Assembly (NCBI GenBank): GCA_028280515.1
Contig: JANQLP010000061.1
Location: 1-64,000 of the forward strand
DNA length: 64,000 nucleotides
Reading direction: 5' to 3'
Source of the DNA: Hyphomicrobiales bacterium
Lineage (GTDB): Bacteria > Pseudomonadota > Alphaproteobacteria > Rhizobiales > Methyloligellaceae
Shown one piece after another: positions 10,901-17,898 of the stretch (the first letter of the stretch is position 1; every line of letters begins with the position of its first letter). The position numbers and the translations under genes are program-made. Under the pieces are notes generated by a model, which searched no databases, was not told where the DNA came from, and worked only from the letters and a program-made list of their open reading frames with translations.

Positions 10901-11046
10901 AAATCGACACTGCGCAGTTCCGTCGTTTGATTGCAGAGGCGGATGCGGATGTTTTGGGGCTAAAAGGGTCTGATCGATCTGACCGAATCTCTGAGACGTT
11001 GCAAAGAGTTGATAAGAGAAGACTCGTAAGAAATCAAAATCTATGA
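7945..11046 (+). CDS. Metallophosphoesterase fused to a STAND-like NTPase region; probable defence protein
   Basis: A 1033-aa protein in conspicuously AT-rich DNA. Residues 1-290 are a calcineurin-like phosphoesterase with all metal motifs: D8-x-H10 (SDLHF), D48 (GDLVHD), N86-H87 (PGNHD), H206/207 (LMHHPLH) and H235-x-H237 (GHVH). A linker leads to a region at about 385-650 laid out like a STAND/NACHT ATPase: a hydrophobic strand before a degenerate P-loop (FAFFPEECGATSF, without the usual Lys) and a Walker-B-like FLFLVD at 471-475. The C-terminal 380 residues are helical, as expected of a sensor/repeat region. Fusions of nuclease or phosphatase effectors to STAND modules are a known plan of bacterial anti-phage conflict systems; this member's trigger and substrate are unknown. 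It is the only gene in the islet. Confidence 0.7.
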   Translation: MHILHLSDLHFSQNNYELTNLLNEVLIPDLSRLGDNIDKPDFVVFSGDLVHDPDEKDVYYLFGDYLEKILDALSLDASHVVFCPGNHDVSRRKITEKKAEIGGISLLSEDEDDFSKIYSAGNMSNLAYELSSPFFEFCEFFEQKWSDPFYCVKKCVDGQAFLALNTSFSCSFEGSGKDRGKLVFPLAALERGLSLSGEHDLFVLMHHPLHEFAEQYFRVMNQRISNTATAVMFGHVHNARPTLEKSPGSDCFFLQSGALYERPKIYSGYCLYSRLKDGHVARFRTFQAGRGEFDIGVDVAKNGLFFPTDADQKAWESRITKVLPEKLNSHLREKCLSECNEIYGNNIVQQDLYERYVFPYFGTDGSGKIDEESGIEGSEIRFTEKDIKKSEENIFAFFPEECGATSFLSYLALDMCKNPEDYESARIPILLDISVMRPYPAHIESMVRSAMPCSDDSEFGWRALKESHPFLFLVDNFLPSNDRHQRVIEKLTDSFESARFIIAVKTPLAIHAKALPKLGVAMPGRNVVLHPFSRRQVRALVEKSDLPDDMDRNLVVDDIATRFTTIGIPLSGPIITMYLYIIKQKGKYAPVNAALVLENFVEAILEKIDSSIFREDFDYGEQVNVLCEVAKLFIMKGFISVTYELMYEKISEYYSSVGIERTANQVIEYFLEKKIFEQIGQDIYFRHGIFLTYLTAKEMIKDEEFFGFCTTKSNCCRFVNEIDIYFGLKRNDLRGLEKISGWYEEAKNEVLKEVSELADPETLSDLSLPTQKDMHEFMGEVSRRVLSSDSGAEADEELDGDVTSRKQFKQKISRPIIQNRILQYIHLLRAYSVAIKNLEDIPREKKEYHLQRVINGWALVTAFSVRLFALLFEDGEVKTGDTTFVFDDGRQTDGRQIRMLMANIPTVVSNVVRAHVGTEKLNLQLKSVGENAVESFLAQSLRLDMRLPEILTDVRRTLAKSKGEPIVLEFWMWKLRDSFMRFGLGEIDTAQFRRLIAEADADVLGLKGSDRSDRISETLQRVDKRRLVRNQNL

Positions 11047-11332
11047 CGATCGTTCACTAGTCGTTTCTGAGATACTTCATACGTCGTTAATGAGTGCGAC
11101 AGTCGCCCTCAACCGCACACTCCAAACTTGAAACTAGCTCCCCCCGTGTCAAAAAGGGCACACCATTCAGGGTTGCGTGTTGCGAATCGGCCTCAATTCG
11201 TTGCGTTAACCATAAATCCGTGAAAAATTTCAGGCGTGTGGCGTCCAGGGGGTAGATCGTAGCTGGCGGCGGCTGCGGCCACGCGCGTAACGGGACGGGC
11301 GCGAGCGTGCGCCACAAAGAGGAAGAGTATCC
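11047..11332. other. Spacer between the AT-rich islet and the bactofilin gene
   Basis: No gene is supported. Base composition returns to the genome norm at about 11090-11100. A CtrA-type half-site TTAACCAT lies at 11206-11213, 120 bp before the bactofilin start, and GAGGAAGAG just before 11333 is that gene's ribosome site. Confidence 0.4.
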
Positions 11333-11779
11333 ATGTTCGGTTCGAGTACAGGTAACGGCGAAAGCGAAGAAACCCTTATTGCTGCAAGCCTCAAAATCGA
11401 GGGAAAGGTCATCGCGGACGGGTTCGTCCGTGTTCACGGCAAAATCAACGGCGATCTGCAGTGCACCGCGCTGGTCATCGGCCCCAATGCCGAGATCACC
11501 GGGTCAGTGTCGGCGGACTCCGTCGTGGTTGACGGCCGGGTCGAGGGACCGATCCGCGGGGACGATGTGGTGCTGAAGTCGCAGGCGCACGTGCTGGGCG
11601 ACATCTACCACACCTCGCTGTCGATGGAGAAAGGCGCCGTGTTCGACGGCCGCTCCAAGATGGTCGACAAGGAAAAGAAGGCGGCGCTGGAGAAGAAGAC
11701 GAACGGCAAGACCGAGGCCGCTGCGGCAACGGGAACGGCGGCGCCTGCGCCGCAGGCCAAGACGACGAAGGCGGCGTAG
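11333..11779 (+). CDS. Bactofilin (DUF583 cytoskeletal protein)
   Basis: A 148-aa polymer-forming protein. Residues 13-108 show the bactofilin beta-helix rhythm of short strands and glycines (LKIEGKVIADGFVRVHGKI, then GPNAEITGSVSADSVVVDG and the expected VLGDIYHTSLSMEKGAVFDG). The C-terminal 40 residues are a Lys/Ala/Thr-rich disordered tail. Bactofilins assemble without nucleotide at the membrane and place cell-wall or appendage enzymes. The start has GAGGAAGAG upstream. A CtrA-like half-site lies in the promoter region, which would fit cell-cycle control. Confidence 0.93.
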   Translation: MFGSSTGNGESEETLIAASLKIEGKVIADGFVRVHGKINGDLQCTALVIGPNAEITGSVSADSVVVDGRVEGPIRGDDVVLKSQAHVLGDIYHTSLSMEKGAVFDGRSKMVDKEKKAALEKKTNGKTEAAAATGTAAPAPQAKTTKAA

Positions 11780-11883
11780 CGGGATCAGGAAAAGTGGGGT
11801 CCGGTTTTCCGTTCGATCCCGCTCTCCCTCTATAGCTGCGGGATCAGGAAAAGTGGGATCCGGTTTTCCGTCCGATCCCGCTC
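11779..11883. repeat. Two tandem 46-bp palindromic repeats
   Basis: Copies at 11779-11824 and 11838-11883 differ at only a few bases. Each has outer arms GCGGGATC/GATCCCGC and inner arms GGAAAA...GGTTTTCC. A partial inverted copy abuts the tRNA at 14581-14599. The unit resembles the GGAAAAGTGG...CCGGTTTTC repeats common in rhizobia. The first copy begins on the last base of the bactofilin stop codon and may end its transcript. The rest of 11884-12037 shows nothing clear. Confidence 0.75.
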
Positions 11884-12037
11884 CATCCTGAGAGTCGATC
11901 ACGTTCATCGCCTTGGGCGGTTTGGCCCATGGCGATGGTGATCGGGCGGGGCTTTCGCTCAAGAATTCAAGGGGTTGGCGTCAACGCGCGCGCGGCGCTC
12001 GACAAGCCGCGCGCGCTCGCGCATGGTGGCGCCCGTG

Positions 12038-12592
12038 ATGACGGCACCCGGCTTCTCCATAAGACAGGCCGAACGGGGCGACGCGGCGCCCCTGGCCGAA
12101 CTCATGCGCGCGCTCCACGCGCACCTGAAGGAGCCGACCGAGCACATCTCCGCGGATGCGCTCAGGCGTGATATGTTCGTGGACGGCAGCGTGTACACGG
12201 TGCTCGTCGCCGAGCAGGAGGGCGACCTGATCGGCTACGCCCTGTTCCACGAAAGCTACGAGACGGTCTACGCCCAGCGCGGCGCCTATATGGCGGACCT
12301 GTTCGTGGCTGAGCGTGCGCGGCGGCAGGGGGTCGCGCGGGCGCTGGTGGCCGCAGTGGCCTCGGTCATGCGGGCGCGCAAGCTGCGGTTCCTGTGGTGG
12401 GTCTCGGAGAGCTGGGACAAGGAGGCGCAGGCGTTCTATGCGTCGCTCGGCGCGAGCCACGAGACCTATGTGGCCCACGCGGTCACGTTCAAGGACTTCC
12501 AGCGGCTGGCGGACGAAGGCGACAAGCGCGCCGAACGGGAGCACGAGGCCGTGCGCAAGGACGCGCGCGAAGAGAAGACTTCCGCAAAATAG
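12038..12592 (+). CDS. GNAT-family N-acetyltransferase
   Basis: A 184-aa protein from the ATG at 12038, just before the first conserved strand (FSIRQAERGDAAPLAELM). In-frame starts exist upstream at 11975 and 12023 but encode only an Arg-rich leader. The acetyl-CoA motif A is MADLFVAERARRQGVARALV with the RRQGVA pyrophosphate loop, followed by motif B around WVSESWDKEAQAFYASLGA. The tail is charged. The fold matches small-amine or spermidine acetyltransferases of the diamine type, but the substrate cannot be read from sequence. Confidence 0.85.
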   Translation: MTAPGFSIRQAERGDAAPLAELMRALHAHLKEPTEHISADALRRDMFVDGSVYTVLVAEQEGDLIGYALFHESYETVYAQRGAYMADLFVAERARRQGVARALVAAVASVMRARKLRFLWWVSESWDKEAQAFYASLGASHETYVAHAVTFKDFQRLADEGDKRAEREHEAVRKDAREEKTSAK

Positions 12593-12696
12593 TCATCGGG
12601 CTCGGGCCGTTCCGTGCTAAGCCACCGGGCGGGGGCGCTGACCGCCGCGACACCTCGAAAACCTAAAAACACGCAAGCTTTCAGGGGACGAAACCC

Positions 12697-13359
12697 ATGC
12701 CCATCCAACGCTACAAGACCGACTTCAAGACCCTAAACGCCGACGAACTGGAGCAGTGGCGCGCCTTTCCGCCGGCCATCGTCTCCGACTGCATGAACCG
12801 GACCCAGGTCATGGCCGGGGCGATCAAGCCGGTGGCGCAGGGCATGCGCGTGGTGGGGCAGGCGCGCACGGTCACCTGCATGGTCGGCGACAATTCCGCC
12901 GTGCACGCGCTGATCGGCATGACGCGGCCCGGCGAGGTCATCGTCGTCGACGCCGGCGGCTTCGCCGACACCGCCATCTGGGGCGGCATCATGACCCGCG
13001 CCGCGGTCAAACAGGAGGTCGGCGGGCTGGTGGTGCACGGCGCGGTGCGCGACGTGGCGGAGATCATCGAGCTCGGCCTGCCGTGTTTCTCAAGCGCGGT
13101 GGTGCCGGCGGGGCCGCACAAGGGCTTCGGCGGCGTCATCGACGGGCCCATCTCGTGCGGAGGATGCCCGGTGCGTCCAGGCGACATCGTCATCGGCGAT
13201 GATGACGGCGTGTGCGTGGTGCCGCTGGAGCGCGCCGATCAGATCCTTGCCGCCTCGATTGAAAAAGTGGCCCAGGAGGAGGCGACCAACGCCGAGACCG
13301 AGAAAGGCATCCTGCCGGGCGAACGGTTCGGCTTCGGCGAGATCGAGGTTATCGGTTAG
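12697..13359 (+). CDS. RraA-like protein / HMG-CHA aldolase family
   Basis: A 220-aa protein of the RraA fold. Conserved elements are VVGQARTVTC, the glycine-rich GGFADTAIWGGIMTRAA segment and GLVVHGAVRDVAEI, in which the Arg-Asp pair binds substrate and metal in 4-hydroxy-4-methyl-2-oxoglutarate/4-carboxy-4-hydroxy-2-oxoadipate aldolases. A canonical RraA RNase E inhibitor is about 160 aa, so the longer length favours the aldolase-like branch. AGGGGACG precedes the ATG. No pathway partner is adjacent. Confidence 0.85.
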   Translation: MPIQRYKTDFKTLNADELEQWRAFPPAIVSDCMNRTQVMAGAIKPVAQGMRVVGQARTVTCMVGDNSAVHALIGMTRPGEVIVVDAGGFADTAIWGGIMTRAAVKQEVGGLVVHGAVRDVAEIIELGLPCFSSAVVPAGPHKGFGGVIDGPISCGGCPVRPGDIVIGDDDGVCVVPLERADQILAASIEKVAQEEATNAETEKGILPGERFGFGEIEVIG

Positions 13360-13651
13360 AGGCGCGCCGTACGGCGCGTCACGACTGGATTCCGGCTGAA
13401 GCCTGTGCCCGAGAAGGCGGGTGCCGGAATGACGTGTGTGACTGACTCTCCGGAGTGAGCTAGCGCACTCATCCCGTCATCCCGGACAAGCGGCGGCCCC
13501 TGTATACGGTCAGCCTGTGTCCTCAATCCGCCGTGCGATCCGGGATCCAGCCTTTGGCGGAGATGCGTGTGGCACATCACAACTGGATTCCGGCTTTCGC
13601 GGGAATGACGGATTTGGGCGATTGGTCGAACTGGCCGAAACCCCGCAGCGC
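13360..13651. repeat. Convergent spacer with palindromic repeats
   Basis: No gene is seen. Hairpin units of the ATTCCGGC-type occur at about 13384-13433 and 13580-13612, and a CCGTCATCCCGGACAAGCGG segment at about 13473-13492. The spacer separates convergent genes, so the hairpins may double as terminators. Confidence 0.6.
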
Positions 13652-14356
13652 TCACTTCAGCTCATAGGTGACGGTCACGCGTGCGCTGATCTTCTGCTCG
13701 CCCCGGGCCACCGGCACGGGCGCGGCCTCGGACCGCGCCGCGCGGGCAAATATCGGGCTCGGCGGCGGGCGGGTGATCGACCCTTCGGTGATGTTCATGA
13801 CCTTGCCGAGTTTGGCCTTGGCGCTTTTGGCATAGAGCGCGGCCTTGCGGGCGGCGTCGGCCATGGCGTCCGCGCGCGCTTTGTCCTCCACCTCCTGCGG
13901 GTCGTCGACGCCGAATGCGATGCCGTTGATCTGGTTCGAGCCGGAGCTCACCGCCTGGTCGAGCACGTTGCCGAGATTGTCGAGGTCGCGCACCACGACG
14001 CTGACCGAGTTCACCACCTGATAGCCGTCGACCGTCGGCGGTTTGCCGTCCTTGTAGTATTGCAGCTTCGGGTTGACCGAGAAGTTGGTGGTTTGGATGT
14101 CCTTGGCCTCGATCTTCTGGCCCGTGAGCTCGACCATGACGCGGCTCATGGCGGCGGTGTTCTTCTCCAGCGCCTCGGCCGCGGTTGTGCCGTCGGACAC
14201 CACGCCGATGGAGATGGTGGCGATGTCGGGCGTCGTGGAGGCGGAGCCGGTGCCGGTGACGCGGACGAACGGCTTGTCGTCCTTGGCGAGCGCCTGGGGA
14301 ACCGGCACGGCGAGGAGCGTGAAGGCGAGGGCGAGGGGAGCGATGGAGCGAATCAT
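13652..14356 (-). CDS. SIMPL-domain (DUF541) periplasmic protein
   Basis: A 234-aa protein. The ATG at 14356 starts a clear Sec signal peptide (MIRSIAPLALAFTLLAVPVP, cleavage after QALA); the frame is open further upstream from a GTG but that part lacks a signal. The SIMPL/DUF541 domain spans residues 30-232, with VRVTGTGSASTTPDIATISI at its start, a central helical segment rich in Ala/Lys and the closing ISARVTVTYEL strand. The family is periplasmic or outer-membrane associated and linked to stress tolerance, with no known enzymatic activity. It is convergent with the RraA-like gene. Confidence 0.9.
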   Translation of the reverse strand: MIRSIAPLALAFTLLAVPVPQALAKDDKPFVRVTGTGSASTTPDIATISIGVVSDGTTAAEALEKNTAAMSRVMVELTGQKIEAKDIQTTNFSVNPKLQYYKDGKPPTVDGYQVVNSVSVVVRDLDNLGNVLDQAVSSGSNQINGIAFGVDDPQEVEDKARADAMADAARKAALYAKSAKAKLGKVMNITEGSITRPPPSPIFARAARSEAAPVPVARGEQKISARVTVTYELK

Positions 14357-14504
14357 ATGGCGATTTCTTTCTTGTTCGTGTGTTGGCCGTCGCAGGACTG
14401 CGGGGCGCCACGCCGGCGAAAGCCTTGCGCGCACATGCGGGCGCACGATCGCTTCGCCGAGTCGCGAAACTCTGATATAGGACCTGCGTATGACAATCCC
14501 AAGG

Positions 14505-14581
14505 GGGCCCGTAGCTCAACTGGTTAGAGCCGACGGCTCATAACCGTCTGGTTGCAGGTTCGAGTCCTGCCGGGCCCACCA
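14505..14581 (+). tRNA. tRNA with CAU anticodon (Met elongator or Ile2)
   Basis: This is a complete 77-nt cloverleaf. The acceptor GGGCCCG/CGGGCCC, D stem GCTC/GAGC, anticodon stem GACGG/CCGTC with CAT at 14539-14541, T stem GCAGG/CCTGC and encoded CCA all pair. C4-G69 and C5-G68 in the acceptor match the determinants used by TilS on the AUA-reading tRNA-Ile2, so this may be Ile2 (lysidine-CAU) rather than elongator Met. The reading frame cannot decide. Confidence 0.93.
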
Positions 14582-14599
14582 CTTTTCCTGATCCCGCTC
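14581..14599 (-). repeat. Partial copy of the 46-bp repeat abutting the tRNA 3' end
   Basis: ACTTTTCCTGATCCCGCTC is the reverse complement of the left part of the repeats at 11779 and 11838. It starts on the last base of the tRNA CCA end. Confidence 0.6.
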
Positions 14600-14640
14600 T
14601 TGCGCGACCCTGCGCAATCGCCGCATCAAGACGAGGTTCC

Positions 14641-15516
14641 ATGTCCGACCGGCGCGCAGACAGGCCGGCCCTTGCGATCGCCATCATGATCATCGCCGTG
14701 GCGATGCTGGTCGCCATGAACGCGGCGGTGAAGCTGATCGGTCCCGACACCAACGCCATCCAGATCACCTTCCTCCGCAACCTGATCGCCGCGTTCGTAC
14801 TCATTCCCTTCGTCCTGCGCGACGGCGGGGTGGCGACGCTTCGGACCCGGCGGCCGGGGCTGCAGCTGCTGCGGTCCTTCTCCGGCATCGCCGGTGTGAC
14901 CTGCTACTATTACGGTGTCCAGCATCTGCCCGTTGGCGAAGTCACGGTCATCTCGCAGGCCACGCCCCTGTTCGTCGCCGCACTGGCGGTGCCGATCCTG
15001 AAAGAGGTTGTGGGCTGGCGGCGCTGGACGGCGATTGTTCTCGGCTTCGTCGGCGTTGTCGTCGCGCTCGGGCCCATCGGCCAGGTCGGGCTCCCGGGCC
15101 TCGTCGTCGTCGCCGGTACGCTCTTCTGGGCCGTCACGATCCTCACCGTGCGGACGTTGGGGAAGACCGACAATCCCTCGGCGACCACCTTCTTCTACAT
15201 GGTGGCGGGCACGCTGATCGCCGGCGCGGCGCAACCCTGGGTGTGGAAAACCCCGCCCGCGGACCTTTGGATCTACTTCGTGGCGGCTGCCGTGCTCGGC
15301 GCTCTGGGGCAGCTCATGATCGCCCATTCGCTGCGCATCGGCGAGGCCTCCATCGTCACGCCGTTCAACTACATCGCGATCATCTGGGGAGTGCTCTTCG
15401 ACATCGTGCTCTGGCATGTGTGGCCGACGGTCTGGACGCTCGGCGGGGCCGCCATCATCACCGTGGCCGGGCTCTACCTGTTCCGCCGCGAGGCGGCGGT
15501 GAAGGCAAAGGACTGA
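14641..15516 (+). CDS. EamA/DMT-family transporter
   Basis: A 291-aa inner-membrane protein with about ten hydrophobic helices arranged as two EamA repeats (about 12-145 and 158-288), the usual size and layout of drug/metabolite exporters. The N-terminal helix pair is followed by ITFLRNLIAAFVLIP and later by AEVTVIS-type repeat ends (VGEVTVISQATPLFVAAL). The substrate cannot be told. It follows the CAU tRNA and is unrelated to it. A second EamA gene lies at 51323-52210. Confidence 0.9.
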   Translation: MSDRRADRPALAIAIMIIAVAMLVAMNAAVKLIGPDTNAIQITFLRNLIAAFVLIPFVLRDGGVATLRTRRPGLQLLRSFSGIAGVTCYYYGVQHLPVGEVTVISQATPLFVAALAVPILKEVVGWRRWTAIVLGFVGVVVALGPIGQVGLPGLVVVAGTLFWAVTILTVRTLGKTDNPSATTFFYMVAGTLIAGAAQPWVWKTPPADLWIYFVAAAVLGALGQLMIAHSLRIGEASIVTPFNYIAIIWGVLFDIVLWHVWPTVWTLGGAAIITVAGLYLFRREAAVKAKD

Positions 15517-15617
15517 ATATGGGCCGGGCGATCTGACGGTTTGCCGCCGTGCGTGCCGATGGGGTATGACCGGGTGCCGACGGATTGCCATGAGGTTTCG
15601 CGTATAACGTCAAGTCC

Positions 15618-16649
15618 ATGAATTCACTGCGTATCCTGCATCTCTCCGACGACCGGCCCGGCCATTATCATCTGGCCGACGGTGTGATCGCGGCATTGGC
15701 GCGGCTGAAGCCGGTCGAGGAGCAGCGGGTGGCGATCCGCCGCCGCCGCTCCATACCGGGGCGCACCCTGCGCATGCTGTCCACGTCGAAGACGCTGACG
15801 CCCGCCGGGTTCCTGAGGCTCGGCTATGGCATCGACCCGGGGACGCTCCGTCCCGCCGATCTGGTGATCTCGTCGGGCGGCGACACGCTGCCCGCGAACG
15901 TCGCCGCCAAGCGTCTGCTCGGCGCGCAGAACATCTTCATCGGTTCGCGGCGCAAGGTGGACATCAGGCATTTCTCGCTGATCGTGAGCTCCTACGCCAG
16001 CGACGAGGGACTGGAGCCGTACCTGGTCACGCTCAAGCCTTCCGCGCTCGATCCCGACACGCTCGGGCGCCCGAAACGCGTCCCCGTCTACAGCGCGGCC
16101 CGGCCGCCCAAAATCTGCGGCCTGCTGGTCGGCGGCAATTCCGGCCTGTTCAAATACCGCGACGCGGAATGGTCGGCGCTGTTCGATTTTGCACGCGCGG
16201 TGTCGCGTGCATGGGGCACGCGCTGGCTCGTCTCCACCTCTCGCCGCACCGTCCCGAGGATCGCCGAAGCAGCGCTCGAACTGGCCCAGGACGAGGACAC
16301 GGTGGCCGACTTCATCGACTATCGCCATGCGGGACCCGGCACACTCGAGAGTATCTTCATGCGCGCCAATGCGATCGTGTGCAGCGAGGATTCCAGCACC
16401 ATGATCTCGGAGAGCATCTGGGCGCGCCTGCCGGTGGTCGGCGTGTCGCCCAAGCGCCATGCCTTCAAGGCGGAGGAGGCGGGCTACCGTGCCATGATGT
16501 TGGCGAACGACTGGTGCCGGTTCCTGCCCATCGCCGATCTGACGCCGGAGCATTTCGGCGCCGCGCTGTCGGAGATCAGGCCGTTGCGGGAAAACCCGCT
16601 CGACCGGCTCGCCGGGCAGTTGAAGGAAAAACTGCCGGATTTGTTCTGA
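15618..16649 (+). CDS. ELM1/DUF1022-like protein, GT-B type
   Basis: A 343-aa protein of the DUF1022 family named after plant mitochondrial fission protein ELM1, which is widespread in alphaproteobacteria. N-terminal ILHLSDDRPGHYHLADGV, the SSGGDTLPAN loop, central LLVGGNSGLFKY and the C-terminal CSEDSSTMISESIW block are typical of this glycosyltransferase-B-like fold. The bacterial role is not known; involvement in envelope polysaccharide is an inference from the fold. A terminator hairpin follows at 16697. Confidence 0.8.
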   Translation: MNSLRILHLSDDRPGHYHLADGVIAALARLKPVEEQRVAIRRRRSIPGRTLRMLSTSKTLTPAGFLRLGYGIDPGTLRPADLVISSGGDTLPANVAAKRLLGAQNIFIGSRRKVDIRHFSLIVSSYASDEGLEPYLVTLKPSALDPDTLGRPKRVPVYSAARPPKICGLLVGGNSGLFKYRDAEWSALFDFARAVSRAWGTRWLVSTSRRTVPRIAEAALELAQDEDTVADFIDYRHAGPGTLESIFMRANAIVCSEDSSTMISESIWARLPVVGVSPKRHAFKAEEAGYRAMMLANDWCRFLPIADLTPEHFGAALSEIRPLRENPLDRLAGQLKEKLPDLF

Positions 16650-16696
16650 GGGTCCGCGCCAGACCCTTGAGAAATAACCGGACCCCTGAGAAACAA

Positions 16697-16730
16697 GAAG
16701 GGCTGCCCCGATATCCGGCGGCAGCCCTTC
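16697..16730. terminator. Bidirectional terminator hairpin
   Basis: GAAGGGCTGCC (16697-16707) pairs perfectly with GGCAGCCCTTC (16720-16730), an 11-bp stem. On the minus strand it is followed by TTGTTTCTC, so it can end the small minus-strand unit; on the plus strand it follows the ELM1-like gene. Confidence 0.65.
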
Positions 16731-16785
16731 CATTGTCTGCTTCGCGATAGTCTTCTAACGGACCGCTCTAGCTGAAACAGGAGTG

Positions 16786-16857
16786 CTATTGAATCTCGGC
16801 AGAGGCGAGATTCCAGGTCCGTGCGAGAAACTCTCGCGAATGATGACAATGAGACAC
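16786..16857 (-). CDS. Possible 23-aa peptide gene with a 16S-complementary ribosome site
   Basis: A GTG-started frame of 23 codons (VSHCHHSREFLARTWNLASA, then EIQ and a stop). Seven bases separate GGAGG from the GTG. The bases GAAAGGAGGTGATCCAG read on the minus strand at 16873-16857 are fully complementary to 17 nt of the 16S rRNA 3' end, an unusually extended Shine-Dalgarno. A GCGAGA-AAC-TCTCGC hairpin lies inside the frame, and the strong terminator at 16697-16730 lies 55 bp downstream. It could be a real small protein, a leader peptide or an sRNA with an anti-16S motif. No family is recognised. Confidence 0.4.
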   Translation of the reverse strand: MSHCHHSREFLARTWNLASAEIQ

Positions 16858-16873
16858 TGGATCACCTCCTTTC

Positions 16874-17133
16874 GGTTGTTGACGATAAGTCGCGAGCTTG
16901 AAGTGCTTCGCGCGATTCCGCAAGCGCTTTTCGCGCGCGCGACACAAGGGTGCGGTTTCACCCCTGCGCAAAGCTCTGGCAGGTCAGACTGCGGTAGATC
17001 GTGACCGGCGGGGGAGACAGGCGCGGTCGCCGGGCAGGGCCGAGATGATCATCCCGCCTTCGACGATGGAGAGCGTCATCCCGGTCGCAAGACCGGGGTG
17101 GCGCTTTGCTTTGCGGACGCTAACGTAGGGCCC
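16874..17133. other. Spacer without a supported gene
   Basis: The stretch contains a palindrome-rich part (TCATCCCGGTCGCAAGACCG at about 17079-17098) resembling the dispersed repeats. It presumably also holds the promoters of the minus-strand small unit and of the CPBP protease. Frames crossing it look like noise. Confidence 0.4.
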
Positions 17134-17811
17134 ATGCAGGACGTCGCGCAGACCACCCGGACCGAGCCCTCCCGGCTTCGGTTGCTCATCGAGATGATCG
17201 CCATCTACGCGGTGGCGCCGCTCGGCGCCTATGCGCTGGTTTTCGAGGCCGGCGTTCCGTTGCTCGGCGTGCTGGCACCGGCATTTCTTGCGTTCGTGCT
17301 TGTCCTGAGCCTCGACAGGACCTTCAGCTGGCGTGCGCTCTTCCTTACACCGGTCACGCGGGCGGAACTGGCCGGCATCGCAACTCTCTTTGCGGTTCTG
17401 GGAAGCGTCATCGTCGCGGTCGCCTACTTTCTGGATCCGACGCGGTTCTTCGACTTGCCGCGCTACAGTCCCGGTCTCTGGCTCGCGCTGATGGTGCTCT
17501 ATCCGCTCGTATCGGTCACGGCCCAGGAGATCATGTACCGCGTGCTCTTCGCGCATCGCTACCTGAAGCTCTTTCGCGGCAATCTCATGCTTGCCATAGT
17601 CACGAACGCGGCGCTGTTCGCCTTCAGCCACCTGATCTTCGAGAGCTGGGTTACGGTTGTCGTCAGCTTTGCGGGCGGCCTGATTTTCGCCTACCGCTAT
17701 TTCACCTACCGCTCCTTCTGGGGCGTCTGCCTTGAGCACGCACTCTACGGAAACCTCATCTTCACGGTCGGCCTCGGCCGTTACTTTCTTATCGGGGTGC
17801 CGTTCGGATAG
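17134..17811 (+). CDS. CPBP-family intramembrane metalloprotease (Abi-like)
   Basis: A 225-aa membrane protein from the ATG at 17134, with about seven hydrophobic helices. The CPBP motifs are present in order: QEIMYR (family EExxxR), FAFSH (FxxxH) and LEHALYGN (HxxxN/B). The first Glu of the EExxxR pair is Gln here, while the second Glu, Arg and both His are kept. The family includes CAAX prenyl-protease homologues and bacteriocin self-immunity proteins; the substrate is unknown. It is monocistronic, upstream of ettA. Confidence 0.85.
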   Translation: MQDVAQTTRTEPSRLRLLIEMIAIYAVAPLGAYALVFEAGVPLLGVLAPAFLAFVLVLSLDRTFSWRALFLTPVTRAELAGIATLFAVLGSVIVAVAYFLDPTRFFDLPRYSPGLWLALMVLYPLVSVTAQEIMYRVLFAHRYLKLFRGNLMLAIVTNAALFAFSHLIFESWVTVVVSFAGGLIFAYRYFTYRSFWGVCLEHALYGNLIFTVGLGRYFLIGVPFG

Positions 17812-17898
17812 GCGGTTCGTGCCTGCCCCGCTTGCGGGAGCGGAAGCGATTGGCTAGAAGGCCGCCAGATTTCTCTTTCCCCTGATCGAAGGACGACG

